Part shown: one piece after another, positions 13,280 through 25,600 of the stretch
Numbering within the stretch: the first letter of the stretch is position 1
Layout: every line of letters starts with the position of its first letter
Origin: Rhynochetos jubatus
Taxonomy: Eukaryota > Chordata > Aves > Eurypygiformes > Rhynochetidae
Direction of reading: 5' to 3'
Length of the DNA stretch: 64,000 nt
NCBI GenBank assembly: GCA_027574665.1
Contig: CM050654.1
Span: 41,545,722 to 41,609,721, forward strand
The notes under the pieces: model-generated
Database searches by the model: none
What the model saw: the letters and a program-made list of their open reading frames with translations, nothing else
What the model was told of the DNA's origin: nothing
Position numbers and translations under genes: made by a program

Positions 13280-13646
13280 AAGAATCATGGAAAGGTTTGG
13301 GTGGGAAGGGACCTCAAAGCCCCCCCAGTGCCACCCCCTGCCATGGGCAGGGACACCTTCCATAGCCCAGGGTGCTCCCAGCCTCATCCAGCCTGGCCTT
13401 GGGCACTCCCAGGGATGGGGCACCCACAGCTTCTCTGGGCAACCTGTCCCAGTGCCCCCCAACCTCTCCGGCAAGAATTTCTTCCTGATAATCCAATCTC
13501 AATCTCCCTGCTTTCAATTTAAACCTGTTATCCCTTGTCCTGTCACTACAGGCCCTTGGGAAAAGCACCCCCCAGCTTTCCTGTACCCCCCCAGGCACTG
13601 GAAGGGGCTCTAAGGTCTCCCCGGAGCCTTCCCTTCTCCAGGCTGA
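13280..13646 (-). mobile_element. CR1 LINE 3' fragment
   Basis: It is similar to the copy at 5737-6112. The first 100 bp are diverged from it, and the remainder lies in the duplicated block. Confidence 0.92.
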
Positions 13647-13902
13647 TACCCCCCAAATACTTTCCTCCTCTCCCTGCCCCAGCCACCCTCCGTCCTGGAC
13701 CTCCCACTCCTTTGCTGGGTTCAGCCTGAGAACGCAGTAACTGTCACTGCTGGCAGGCAGCAAAATTCCCACGCAAGAATGGGATTTTCCCACCTTCTCT
13801 CCATTTCCAAACATTACGTACACTGAAACAGGAATACAGAAGGGGTAACTTCAAAAATCACAGTTGTTCTAAAACTGCTTTCTGCCTGCAGCAGACAAAA
13901 AG
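13380..13902. repeat. direct duplication, copy 2 (partner 5846-6368)
   Basis: It is the second copy of the 523-bp segment, with the same limits. Homology stops abruptly after ACAAAAAG at 13902. Confidence 0.9.
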
Positions 13903-14286
13903 CTGCAGAGCTGGTGGCTAATGGGTGTTGTGCAATCTGTCCCTTGCACAACCAGCAGGGGTTCACATCCTGGGCGAGGCCTCAGTAGAGTGTAGCTGAG
14001 CAGAGGAGGAGGGAACGTGGATTTTTAAGGTCCTGTAAAAGAGGGACTTGTTGGTCTTAATAAATTATCACCATCAACTCACACCACACAGCAGGCAAAC
14101 GGCTACCAGTGAGAAACCTCACCCAGCGCAAAGCCCCTCCACGCCCGAGCAACGCGTGGAGGAACCGAGCGCGAGGCTCCTTCGTGAACAAGCACAGGCA
14201 TGATGCAAGGATCGGTGACAATTTACTATTTCATTAACTCACAGCAGGTTTGATTTTGCTCTTATGTGCCTGGCTGACAGATAGAA

Positions 14287-14426
14287 ACTGTTGGAAAAGA
14301 CCTTTAAGCCCATCGAGTCCAATCGTTCCCCCGGCACTGCCCAGCCCACCACTGACCCATGTCCCTGAGCACCTCAGCCACACGGCTCTGAAACCCCTCC
14401 CGGGATGGGGACTCCCCCACCACTCA
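14287..14426 (-). mobile_element. CR1 LINE 3' fragment, divergent subfamily
   Basis: GTTGGAAAAGACCTTTAAGCCC and CATGTCCCTGAGCACCTCAG are also found in the element at 34055, so both belong to one subfamily distinct from the majority copies. The terminal tail is missing. Confidence 0.85.
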
Positions 14427-17400
14427 AAATATGCAAGAGTTGTCCTGCAGAGAGACAAAATTTAGTTTAAAACAGTGCAAAGCAGCTTTCTCTGATTATG
14501 TCAAGGTATTCTGAGGAAAATCAGTAATTCTCCTCACTTTGTCTCGAGGCACATTTTTAGAAAGTGGGAGAAAACTAAGATATTGACAGTTCTGCGGAAG
14601 ATTTGTCTATCAAGCAAAGTTCAACACTCCCCTTCATTCATCAGCTGCCCCGTTCGCTGTAGCGTCAACAGCTCAGCACCTCTGGCACCTCAGAGCAAGA
14701 GAGGTCGGACACGTTCCGATACAATCACGCTGCTTGTAGGAACGTTGCTACCACAACGGCAACCCGTACTCAAAGATGTTGAATCTATTTAAAGCCTTCA
14801 AAAAGCAATAGACACTTCTCAACCAACGAAGCAATTGGATACAGCTCAGCATCTTCTAAAAGCACCAGAAAATCCGTGTGGCAACAGTAAGGGAAGAGTT
14901 GCCGACATGCGCAGCCTCGCGCGGGGCAGGCTCAGCACTCCGAGGCCAGCGTCCCACCGGCCACCGGCGCACCAGGACGAGACCAAGCATACGGCCAAGC
15001 CATCAGTACCCACGGCCTTAAAAACCATGCTCACGTAGCACCGCGATCACACGCTGGCAACAGTATTACCCTAACCAAACTCAAAATTATTATAATCTAT
15101 GCATCGCCTTGGGAAAAAGTCACCAAGCTTGCTCTGAAAACGGTATGGTGAGCCTAAATGAAGAAATCATCTGGCCAACTCAGTACAAACAGGTTTATTA
15201 GTTGTTTACACAGCCTTAATATGCATCCATGACGTCAATTATACACACAGGTTATAACGGGGTGTCTGTTCGGGTTCAACAGCACACGGATCTCAGAAGC
15301 AAGTCATCAACAGTACCAGCATTTATACCAAACCTTTCTTTATGTACAAAATATTTAGACAATTTTCATTGTTACTATTCCACGAGCTCCATCTCTCTGC
15401 ATGACCCCAATCGCTCGCCTGCAGATACACACACATATTTGGGAGGAGGGGGGGGTGGAAAAAAGCAGCCTTCCAATTCTGAAGAATCAGGGGCAAAAAG
15501 CAAGACAGAACAAAAAGGTTCATGACGAGAACGAACTCTGAAGACATCCACTATTCTGTAGTTTTGCATCTCATTCAACCTCATAATTAAAAGTCATAAT
15601 CAGAGAGAGTAAATCGACGTAGACTGTGCAACAGGAGAGTAGTGACACCACCTGTAAAAGTGCTCACGGGATCAACAAAAGTACTACATTATGTTTTAAT
15701 TTTTAAAAAACAATTCAAGAGAACACAGCAGTCTCTAACTTTCACACAGTCAAGGAAAAAAGCCCCATAGTAACAGCATTTTGTGTTAAAAAAGTCTATT
15801 TACAGTTTCAAACACCGGCTGTGACCGACTGAGCCCAGGCTCCTTCCAGCAGGTCTGCGCTACTCAGGATACCCAGTCGCTGGAGGCAGAGTTTACCGTG
15901 GCAAACGTTCTCCTTGTGCGCAGTTAAAAGGAATAAAGGTACTAATGCTAAAAACAAGCCAGAAGAAAAACCTGCGGAAATAACTTACTCAAAACAAGGG
16001 CAGGTTTCGGAAAAGTCGTAGCAAAGTCAAGGAATAGCAGAGTTGAAGAAAGGAACCAGGCTGGATGGAGCCCGCGAGCGGGCACGGCTTTGAGGTGGCT
16101 CACCCTCCCTTCACCCTCCAGCAAAAACTGCACGGCGGCGGCGTGGAGCAGCCTACAACACGCGCATCCCGGCCCGGTCAGGGAGGAGCTGGAGAGAAAG
16201 CCCAGCCAAGCGGGAAAAGACTTCAGCCAGCCGCACTGCTAAAACGGGACGCAGAAGGGTAGAGTGCGGAAAGGCATCTCGCCACCTAAGACACCGTCGT
16301 AGCAGAGGGGCTGATGCGCTGACTTGTTCCTCAAAGCTCAGTTAACGTGCTTTGCTGACGCATCACTTCACAGGAAAGGGATTCTACCAGCTCGTCGCAC
16401 GGATACAAATCCTGCGCCGTTAGAAATAAGGCAAGAGTCCAAAACGAAGGCGCGTGGAAGAACTGGCCGGGTCGTGGAGCCGACCGGCAGCAGACCTTTA
16501 GCACAGCAACGCGGTAGTTTTCTTTTTTAACCCAGCTTTGGTTTCATCTCCCAGGAAGTTGCCTGTAATCCCCCACCACTCCCAAGGCTGTAAATACCAG
16601 CGTGGGATACGCGAATACGCGGGAATGGCACGCCACAGGAATTCAGCGTCTTGTACAAAAAAAGAGCACTTCACCATTGATTTTAGTTTCCATTCTACGT
16701 GAAACCAGCCAACACATACTTATGACCAAACCTGTCCCAAATGCCGACCAACCTCCTGACACAAACCCTCTCATCACAGGTTTGGCAAAACAGCACGTTT
16801 CACCCCAACGCCGCCTCGATAAACCCCAGGAGCCAGGTCAGGAATTCAACCTTTGCTTGAAAAGCTTCATCACAACACGCACGCCCCCAGAGATTTAATG
16901 CCAACAGTAAAATTTTGACAAGCGCTTTCATCTTGAAATAAAAAACACTGTTAATTTTCCAAGAATTAGCAATTCTGAACTTATCCGTAGGCGTACGTAC
17001 GCTTGCACGCAGCTCCCCCTCAACTCTAGACCAACGTTGTGTTTCCCCTCTTCAACGAGGATTAAGAGAACCGCACGGGTTCCCTTCAACTGAACGAACA
17101 TCAGATTTTAAAAGCCAGGAAAGACAGAATCCAAGGAATGCTCTGATAAAATTTCAGGAAAAGTTACTTAATAGAATCAGAATTGAACTTTATTATAATA
17201 AATAGTTTTTATAAAAACGTTTTCGCTAAATTACTTGAATAAACATGCTTAAGTTTCAGACACAGAAGCGCTCGAGCCAGGACGAGCAGCTCGCAAGTCT
17301 CTGTACTCATCTGAAGCAGCGATTTTGCACGTTCTGTAATGAAATTTTATTGCAGCGTCCGCGTTAGCCACACACTTCACGCGTTTCTGTCAGAGAGAAG

Positions 17401-19298
17401 ACAAACTCTACAGAACGAGAGGTACAAAATACAAGTGATCAAAAGAAATACGACCCCGGTCACACGATTAATGCGTGCACGTACGGACGTGACCCTGCAT
17501 TTGTAAAAAAACCGAAGGCAGCCGGGGAGGCTGGGATCTAGAGCAGCACGTACAGGAGTGTGGCTGCAGCACTGAAGCCTTCGGCAAGGAACGTAGTAAG
17601 GAAGTTGAGGACACGTTGAAAACATTCATGAAAACATGATACAGACACAGTTTAGGCGGGATCGGTTACCGTTCCTCTATCCCATACTCCCAATTCCTCA
17701 ATTTATTAGCTGTCAGAGTGCTCAGGCTTCCCAACCTGAGGGGTTTTGTTTGGGATATTTTAATCTTTGAGTCTCTCCGCAGGAGAACACGTCTGTTCTT
17801 GGCCGCCTCTTCCACCCTCCACCGTGTCTGATGCCGGGGGTATTCAGACATGAGTAACACTGAGCTGATGATTCACAAAGAATGGTTTACAGCCTCCCAG
17901 GGAAAGCAGCGTTTCCTAACTTCATTCAGTATCAGCTAAAGTTTTCTAAATTTACAAATCGGAGCAGCTTAAAAAACCCCACCCAACTTGTGTCCTTACC
18001 GACAAGGAACCTGGCTCCAAAGGCTAAGGGCGATAGGCGAGCACAATCCTGTTAGGAACAAAGGCCGCCGCCCGACGCCAAGAGCATTTTCAAAGTCTCT
18101 GTACAATATAAAAATCAAGCAGTAAAATCCTAGTAAGGCAAGAATAGAATTTCTGCTTATGATTCTAAAGCACATCGTAAAAAAGTTAGTGGCAACCACT
18201 TATTATTTCTTTTTTTGTACATTTGATATATCCACCGCAACAAATCTGTTCAAGTCACCTTTGTATTTATTTAGAACACGTATCCCAACCATGCCCAAGG
18301 AGGTTTGCTTAGTGCCGTTTTCCTCACATCAATTCCAGTCCTGCAACGCCCAACTTCGCATTACATTCATTTGAACAAGCTGAAACACTATTTCTCAGAC
18401 ATAATTAGCCTGACAGTTGCAAAGTTAATGATTTACTAGCCAATTACAACGGAACTACTTACACGAGGATGCTTACAAGGCCAAGTACCCTGGATTAAGG
18501 TATTTAAACGCAGTTCCTTGAAAAGAGAATTCCAGCTAACCAGTCCGACAGGAGGACAAACTGAGTGTTCCCTCTCGCAAAGCAAGCTAGCTATGGGATG
18601 GCTGCTCGAGGGAAAAGTGCTTGGAACGCAGGGCACAGAAACAACCGTCACGAGTTTACCATCAATCCTGTGAAAACCCGTGCGTGGGGAGGGGAGAACC
18701 CACGCATTTAGAGGCTTTTATAGAAATATCTCTATTCTATGGAAAATGGAAATTGTAGTGTAGAAAGGAAAACGTGACTACTGAATTAGTTTCAGGCACT
18801 TGAGCTGCATAGACTGGAGAAGGTGCCCGTCAAACACGTTCAGCATTCACACATGCGCGCGTACACCTAGGAACATACGAGTAATGCATAGGTAAACAGC
18901 TGGTAAGCCTCCCTGAAAAAAACAATACACGAAGCTTGGTGGATCCCTGTTCACATTTTCCAAGCCCTGTATCCCACCTTTCCTCACAATTAAAATCCTG
19001 CGCACTTTGCAGACCACAGAGAGCTGATTTACCAAGTTTATTACTGGCTAAACCAAAAGAAACGCTTTAAATATCACTGAAATAGGACTTACTGCTCTGC
19101 TTTTTCACTAGTAAAATACCATTCTGCAGCATAAACTTAAATAACCATTTTTAGAGACCCCTCGCTTTTTCTGTATATTATCCGAAGTAACTTGGCGGAA
19201 GAACAAAGCAAAGTGATCTTTAGCTTCAGCTGAAAGCCAAGGCAACACAACACACAGCGGGTGAAACACAGAGCAACACAAATCGAGGTCAGACTCAC

Positions 19299-19407
19299 GT
19301 TACGACAAATCACTTCCAACCGACACGCGAGCCAAGCCGAAAGCAGCGCTGATGCAAAGTTAACTTGCTTCTCTACGGACAGAGTTGTGAGAAAAAGGGG
19401 AGCTGTC
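19299..19407 (-). CDS. weak candidate exon, 109 nt
   Basis: A very strong acceptor (CTTCTTTTTCTTTTCCCCGTAG) and a GTGAGT donor flank one open frame: TAPLFLTTLSVEKQVNFA, then SALLSAWLACRLEVICRN. It may be an upstream exon of the unassigned gene ending at 8609, but phase and continuity could not be tested. Confidence 0.15.
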
Positions 19408-20501
19408 CTACGGGGAAAAGAAAAAGAAGCTGTAAACAAGCACAGACCAAAAGGATGGCGTGTTCAGAAGTTCCCCTGCTCCTCTCCAGCTCTACTAGGC
19501 GGCTATGTTTAAAACCACTTCTAACCACGCAAAAGGTGTTTAGGAAAGGACCATCGCCGCCACAGCGCTACCGCGAGAGTATATTCCTCTAATGTTCAGC
19601 TCATTAGTGTCGGAGCAAACGCGCTCATGCTCACGAAGAACCTCCAGGCAGAAAAACTTTCCTACAGAAGCTTCCGCTGCAACATCCTGATGAGACCACT
19701 CCGCTTTTGCTATGCTGGGCTCCACTTAAACGCGGGATCACGCCAACCACGCCGGGCGAGAATTTGGAATCGGCACCTCAGTGTGGGGACAGAGCGTCGC
19801 CCAGCTACGACGGCCAAAATCCATCATCCCGACAGAGACGGCAAATCCAGCATTTATAACAACGATGTGCCTTCCCGTGACTCCCAAGGCCCAGCCAAGA
19901 ATGCTGCAGGCTGGTGATTACATGGTGAGGGTTGGCCGCCAGTGAATTCTAGCTACTGAAGAGCACATCCGCCTCCTAAAATACCATGGGATGACAAAAT
20001 CAATAGTAAAACTCATCGTTACACGCGACATGACGCACACCTTCCTTGTGGCCTGGTCAAGGCTGGTCGCCATCCAACACGGCCAACGATTCGGTTTTTG
20101 GATTATAAACTCCTCAGGGCACAAGAGACGCTGTTTCAGCGGGCAGCCTTCACGTCTGCGGTTATTCCAACTCCCTGCTAGGGTCTGCTGCCGCCTGCGA
20201 GACAAAGATGGAGCGACCCGCGCGGTATCTTAGAGGCCACAGAAAGTGGAAGCGGCCGGGATACCAGGAGGGAAAAAGAGTAAACACATTTACTTCCGTG
20301 CAAACATCAGCTGTCTGGCTGCAACATAAGCCATACCCGGAAAAAAACACCACCTTCATGATACAGACGTACTAACTCCTACAGATTTAAGTGAGGGAGC
20401 AAGCAGGAAACTTCAGCAAGAAGCCGGTATCGGGATACCGCTCCGTGATTTTTCTTTCATTAACAGGACCAACTCGTTTTCTTAAAACCAAACCAAAATC
20501 T

Positions 20502-20520
20502 CACACACACACACACACAC
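20502..20520. repeat. short (CA)n microsatellite
   Basis: About nine CA dinucleotides in a row. Confidence 0.9.
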
Positions 20521-21130
20521 CCTGTGCAGATTCAGGAGAAAGAATGCAGTATTTCACAGTACTACAGCAAAAGATTTTACAGGGACGAAAGGGAAGACAT
20601 AAGACTCCGAACCCAAACGCTTGGGTTTACGAGCAAGTCTGCTTTTTCAGGACTGGAAAACATACAATTCCATTTCACAGGCGGGTGTGCGCAGACCTCG
20701 TTTCTCATCGATACTGCCGGGTAAGTTGAGAAAGTCTTTGCATTAAATTGCTGTTTCTTCAAACGTTTACGCATTTTGCAATACCCCAGTTAAATACCAA
20801 CACCCGTGTGCATGCGCTCTGAACGTACGCATGGACACAGTACTGACAAAGACGGCAGATTCCCTAGCCAGTGAGCATCACAGATACCAAAAAGATATGA
20901 AAAGGGTAAATTCTTTAACCTGCCTTTGTTAAATACAGACTTCTCCCCCACAGATCCGCAACACTATCCCCGGAGCAGCAGGCAAATGAGAAGGCAGGTG
21001 TGCAGATGGATAATCCCGTAACCAAAGATAAGCACCTGAGAAAGTTCAAACTAAGCTTTTTCTTTAAAATGCCTTTTCCATCCCTGTCAGATGTACGGGC
21101 TGAGAAAGGGAAGGACATTTTAAACACGGG

Positions 21131-22627
21131 TTTATTTCATTTTACTGAACTCCCCAAACATACATCTCCAACATCGAAGCCTACGGTTAAGGCTACGTAC
21201 GCCTTCCCACTACCGCCAGCATTTCAAACCATCCGACCGCCACCCCACTGAAAAGCCTGTATCCTTAAACACAGGATTCCTGAGCAACCGCTGCAGGGGA
21301 CATCCATCTCTTTAGCTACTACAGTGAGAAAGATAATCACATAGTGTTCTGACCCTTCTTTAGAACTCACCTGGGGACCATGCAGGGGAGTTAGGTTTTC
21401 AAGGAGTACAGGCCTGGAACTTGTGTGGGAACACGATCAAGGGGTCGCTTATAGCTTTTCAAGTAGTGTCATCTGGTTTGTTCCCATCCCAGTTCCATCC
21501 ATTGCATACAGAGAGATATTTACACATAATGCTACCGAAGAGAAGCGTGCCTTCCTCTGAAAAACACTTAATACAGAGCAGACCTGTTTTGCAAGATTCC
21601 AGTGGGACTGTTAAACATGTTTCTGTGCCTCTTCTTTGGTTAAGAGAGAGATGATGTTTTTCCCTTTATGACAGCTAAGTTACTTCTACTGGACCTGAAT
21701 CGTAAATGAACAGTACTGCCAGGAAAGAAAAGCAGTACCACGGGACAGCGTGACATGCGCTTTCTGGAATCGCCTAATACAACAAAAGGAAAATCCGTTC
21801 CATTTTAAACTCTTTGGCAAATCGTTACTGTTTGCCAACGCTGTCATTGAAACTCAATCCATATGCCCCAATCCCTTACACCATCCTCCCTACCTGAAAA
21901 AAGTCATGTGGAAAACAAGCGCTGGTCTTAAGAGAGAGTTTGCTTTATAAAGTCGTGGAGAACCAACTGCCTGAGGGACGTTCCAGCCATACAGACAACA
22001 GAGGAGAAGAGGTGGTGACACGTTGGCGACGTCAACTGTTAGTACTGCTCTCAACAGACTGATTTCAGCTTTACACACTGGTCTGAACAGATTGCAATTA
22101 ACCTAAAACTGAGGTATAAATATACACAAATATGTACAGTACACAGACAGGAAAATATTTTTTCATTTGTAACATTGGTAACCTTAAAAATACTGGAAAG
22201 TTGATATCTATGCCATTGAACTGCTTGCTAATTTACTGGAATAACGAAGCCAACATCTTCGTCTAGAGAAGACTACAAAGGAATAACAAAACTCAAAATT
22301 AAAAGCTCCTTCCTCTCACTTCGTCTTCACCTCGCTCAACGTCGGACTGTTCCCAGTGGCTGTATCTGGCTAAGAAGTTTGATCGCAGCTTTTAAACACA
22401 TCCTCAGAGGAAAAGAAACAGGAAACCAAACTGGAGCCATCAACTGCGTCTTTCTGTCTGCTGAACGGTCTCAATTTATATACACGTACGCCTGGGTGCA
22501 TCTACGTAGAAAATAAAGTCGAAATCGGTTCAGTATAAATACATCTAACCCACAAATTCTGCCACTCTGAAGGTGATCATGGGTACAGCTCTTCTGGGCA
22601 ATGTCTGTGCAAAGAGGTCATTAAAAA
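21131..22627 (-). other. ARL5A: probable ARL5A 3' UTR (left limit uncertain)
   Basis: This AT-richer sequence without coding potential lies directly downstream of the ARL5A stop. The first minus-strand AATAAA I noticed is at 21136-21131, which would give a 3' UTR of about 1.5 kb. Further AATAAA motifs occur farther left, for example at 15199-15194, so longer isoforms are possible. The boundary is inferred from the motif alone. Confidence 0.4.
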
Positions 22628-22676
22628 TCATCTGATCTTAAGCCTTGACATCATCCATTCGAGTCCTTGGCACAGT
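22628..22676 (-). CDS. ARL5A: ARL5A coding exon 6 (terminal) with stop
   Basis: This 49-nt terminal coding part follows a TTTACAG acceptor. It encodes [15 protein letters not shown] and a TGA stop at 22630-22628. The ending LKIR is the ARL5A form; from memory ARL5B ends IGVR. The 3' UTR continues leftwards. Confidence 0.97.
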
Positions 22677-25600
22677 CTGTAAACGAGAGAGAGAATGTTT
22701 AAGGAATACACGCAGTTCTCAGGATCGCTTCCAAAATCATTCCATGGCACCAATTTAAATTCTTCCCAAGAACTGTAATTCTGACTGAAGGAATAACTCC
22801 CAGAAACAATTCATTCTGAGCACAGCATTCCCGAGATCTCATTATGCAACCTAGGTGTGAGAGCTCAGATCCCAGTGCTTCCAAGACGTACACGGCAGTT
22901 CGTAGAACCACAGACTGGTTTGGGTTGCAAGGGACCTCAAAGTCCACTCAGTGCCACCCCCTGCCACGGGCAGGGACACCTTCCATAGCCCAGGGTGCTC
23001 CCAGCCTCATCCAGCCTGGCCTTGGGCACTCCCAGGGATGGGGCACCCACAGCTTCTCTGGGCAACCTGTCCCAGGGCCACCCCACCCTCTGCAGGAAGA
23101 ATTCCTTCCTGATGGCCCATCTCAATCTCCCTCTTTCCGTTTAAACCCATTACCCCTTGTCCTGTCACTCCCTGCCCTTGGAAAAAGCCCCCCCAGCTTT
23201 CTTGCACCCCCCAGGCACTGGAAGGGGCTCTAAGGTCTCCCCGGAGCCTTCCCTGCTCCAGGCTGAACAAGCACAATTCTCTCAGCCTTTCAAAGATCCC
23301 TCTAATTATGACTGTTCTTAATTAACCCCACCCTCATCAGGCCCAAATCCTATCAAGTTTTGTCACTGTGAGGTGGGACTGAGGATTTGATGGGAAAGTT
23401 GGTTTTCAGATCACACTGATCCAAAGTCAGCGTGTTCCGAGCCCAGAAGTCTTTTAAGATTATTACTGACAGGGAAGGAATGCGTGTTAAAACCAAACAG
23501 CACAATAAAAAGACCAAAATAATTCAAGATTCCCCTCCTACAGCCAAGAACGACTCTTACCCCTCTCCTGTTAGAGCACAGCATGCCTGAATGTGCCACT
23601 GGTGATCCTTAATCGAAGTCAGCTTCAGAAACTGAGAGATTTCGGCTACTGTCATGCACTCTTTGACATCCTGCTTGTTAGCAAAGATCAGCAAACCCGC
23701 TTTTTTTAAGTCCTAGGGAGAAAGAAGGAAAAATACGATTACAAATCAGCCCTCGGAGGCAAAAGCCGCGATGCCAAAGCAGAGAACCTTAAGCTCAAGC
23801 TAAAACACCTGAACTACAAACCGCTGCAGGCAGACCAACACGTAACTTCAGAAAATCCTTTGATCCACGAGAACAATGTCCAATTTTTGCCTAGGACGAC
23901 CTCTAAAACTACACATGATATTTTGCTGTGCTCCATGAGGATCAGAGACACCCCGTATGTGTGCAGCTGCACTAACACCACCCACCTCTACCAGTCCAGG
24001 CCTCCCGTCTAACCCTGATCTCGCAGGTCACTCCTGAGCCACCGTTCTCCCGAGCTGGGCTTTTATATACACACCTCGCATTTTTATGTACTACCACACT
24101 GTGAAGATTGATTTTAGTACCAAATCAGTAGACTGTGCAGCAGTCCTCATGTGTAAAGCGAGCTGCAGCTATATTTCATTCACAGGATGCACAGGATTTG
24201 TAGAAAATCCTCGCTTTAGAATCCAAGGATGGGCTTCTACGTGAACAAACATGTTGCAATAAACTTCTTTAGGGCTCAAGCAATATTTAAAATATCAGAG
24301 CTAACAATCTGGAGAACAGCAACTCCAGGGGCAAGCTTATTTTATCTAAAGCTGCTTGGAATTACGCCGGTACAGGCACGTGCTAGTGAAAATCTGTCCC
24401 TCCAAAAGTAAAAAGGTCTCCCCAGGAAGCCAAGACAACTCATCCACTTTAATGCCTAGCGGGCACACTCATTTTTACAAGCAGTAGAATTAATTCCCAA
24501 ATGATCGACTGCTCCAGAAAACAGCTGGAGCTGACCTGGGCAACTCAATTTTGCCTTCACGAAAATTCAACTGAACTGGTTATTGGAAATAAAGGATTTT
24601 CAAGGACTGCAAGGAAAAGCTATTCTAAACAAGTATTTGACTTCCATTTCAGCTTATATGTATTGTTGTTCTCTTCAGACGTCACAGCATCCGAGGAGTT
24701 CGCAGAATATACTGAAAACATCCCAGGGCAGTTTACGGTTATAAGGGGCCTCTCGGAGCCCGCCCAAGAGGAAGCACGGGCTTTCCCACCGTTTGAAGCC
24801 CCAGGCTTCCCTCGTTTCAAATTCAGTCCGTTAACAACTCCCTTTACAGACTGTGAAGCAGAAGATGCGATTTTGTTTAGCGATGGCAACAGACTGAAGA
24901 GTACATCTCCGAAACCCCAATTCTGACAGCAGCAGACCCGATGGCAACAGCGCCCCCGTGCCACATGGAACGTTCCAGCACAACCCAGCCAGCCAGGCCT
25001 GGTTCATTAGAATTTATTTTTTTAAACGTAATTTTAATACCAAAAATGTCTAATTTGACAGTCAGACGCCAGGCGAAGCACTTGTTCTTCCCTCAAATGC
25101 TTTAGATTACCACGCTCACTCGACGCAAACACATAGGCAGGCTTTGCCTTTCCTGCAGTCGTCTACTGGACAGTGGCTACAGTTAAATACAGGTGTCATA
25201 TTTTGGGATATAATGCCATCGATTTTACACACATCTTTGTGTTCTGACACTAACATTCGGAAGCTCAGCATCCCTAGCGTCATCTCATATAAACTGACAC
25301 ACTTTGCATTAAACTTAACGAGCCCCAGGAGCAGTCAAGCTTATACAGACCCAACTTTAGTAAAAATCGGGGCTCCGGTCCGGCTGCACTGCACGGACAC
25401 ATCTGGGACATCCAGGTCATGCAACAGGAGCTCCTTGGCTTAGATGGCAGTTTCTGAACCAGACCCAGAGAGCTCTGACACAGGGCTTGATTTTAAAGTG
25501 GCTCTTTACCAATTAGCAAATTATACTCTTGTTCTGTAATTCCAAGCACAGGTAGAATGACGCTACTCTCGCCACGGACACCCCGTTCCTTCAGTTTTAT

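Larger units (their letters stand above)
14427..21130. other. CpG-containing gene-poor stretch
   Basis: Nothing is recognised apart from the CA repeat and the weak exon candidate at 19299-19407. CpG dinucleotides are noticeably common for intergenic vertebrate DNA between about 16 and 20.3 kb. Confidence 0.5.

Noticed and set aside
17996-18199. Hydrophobic minus-strand ORF ending at a GTAAGG donor-like site
   Set aside because: The acceptor is poor, no family is recognised and T-rich DNA explains the composition.
20208-20372. Short + strand ORF starting MERPARYLRGHRKWKRPGY with a good start context
   Set aside because: It has only about 54 codons, no recognised homologue and no supporting signals beyond the start context.
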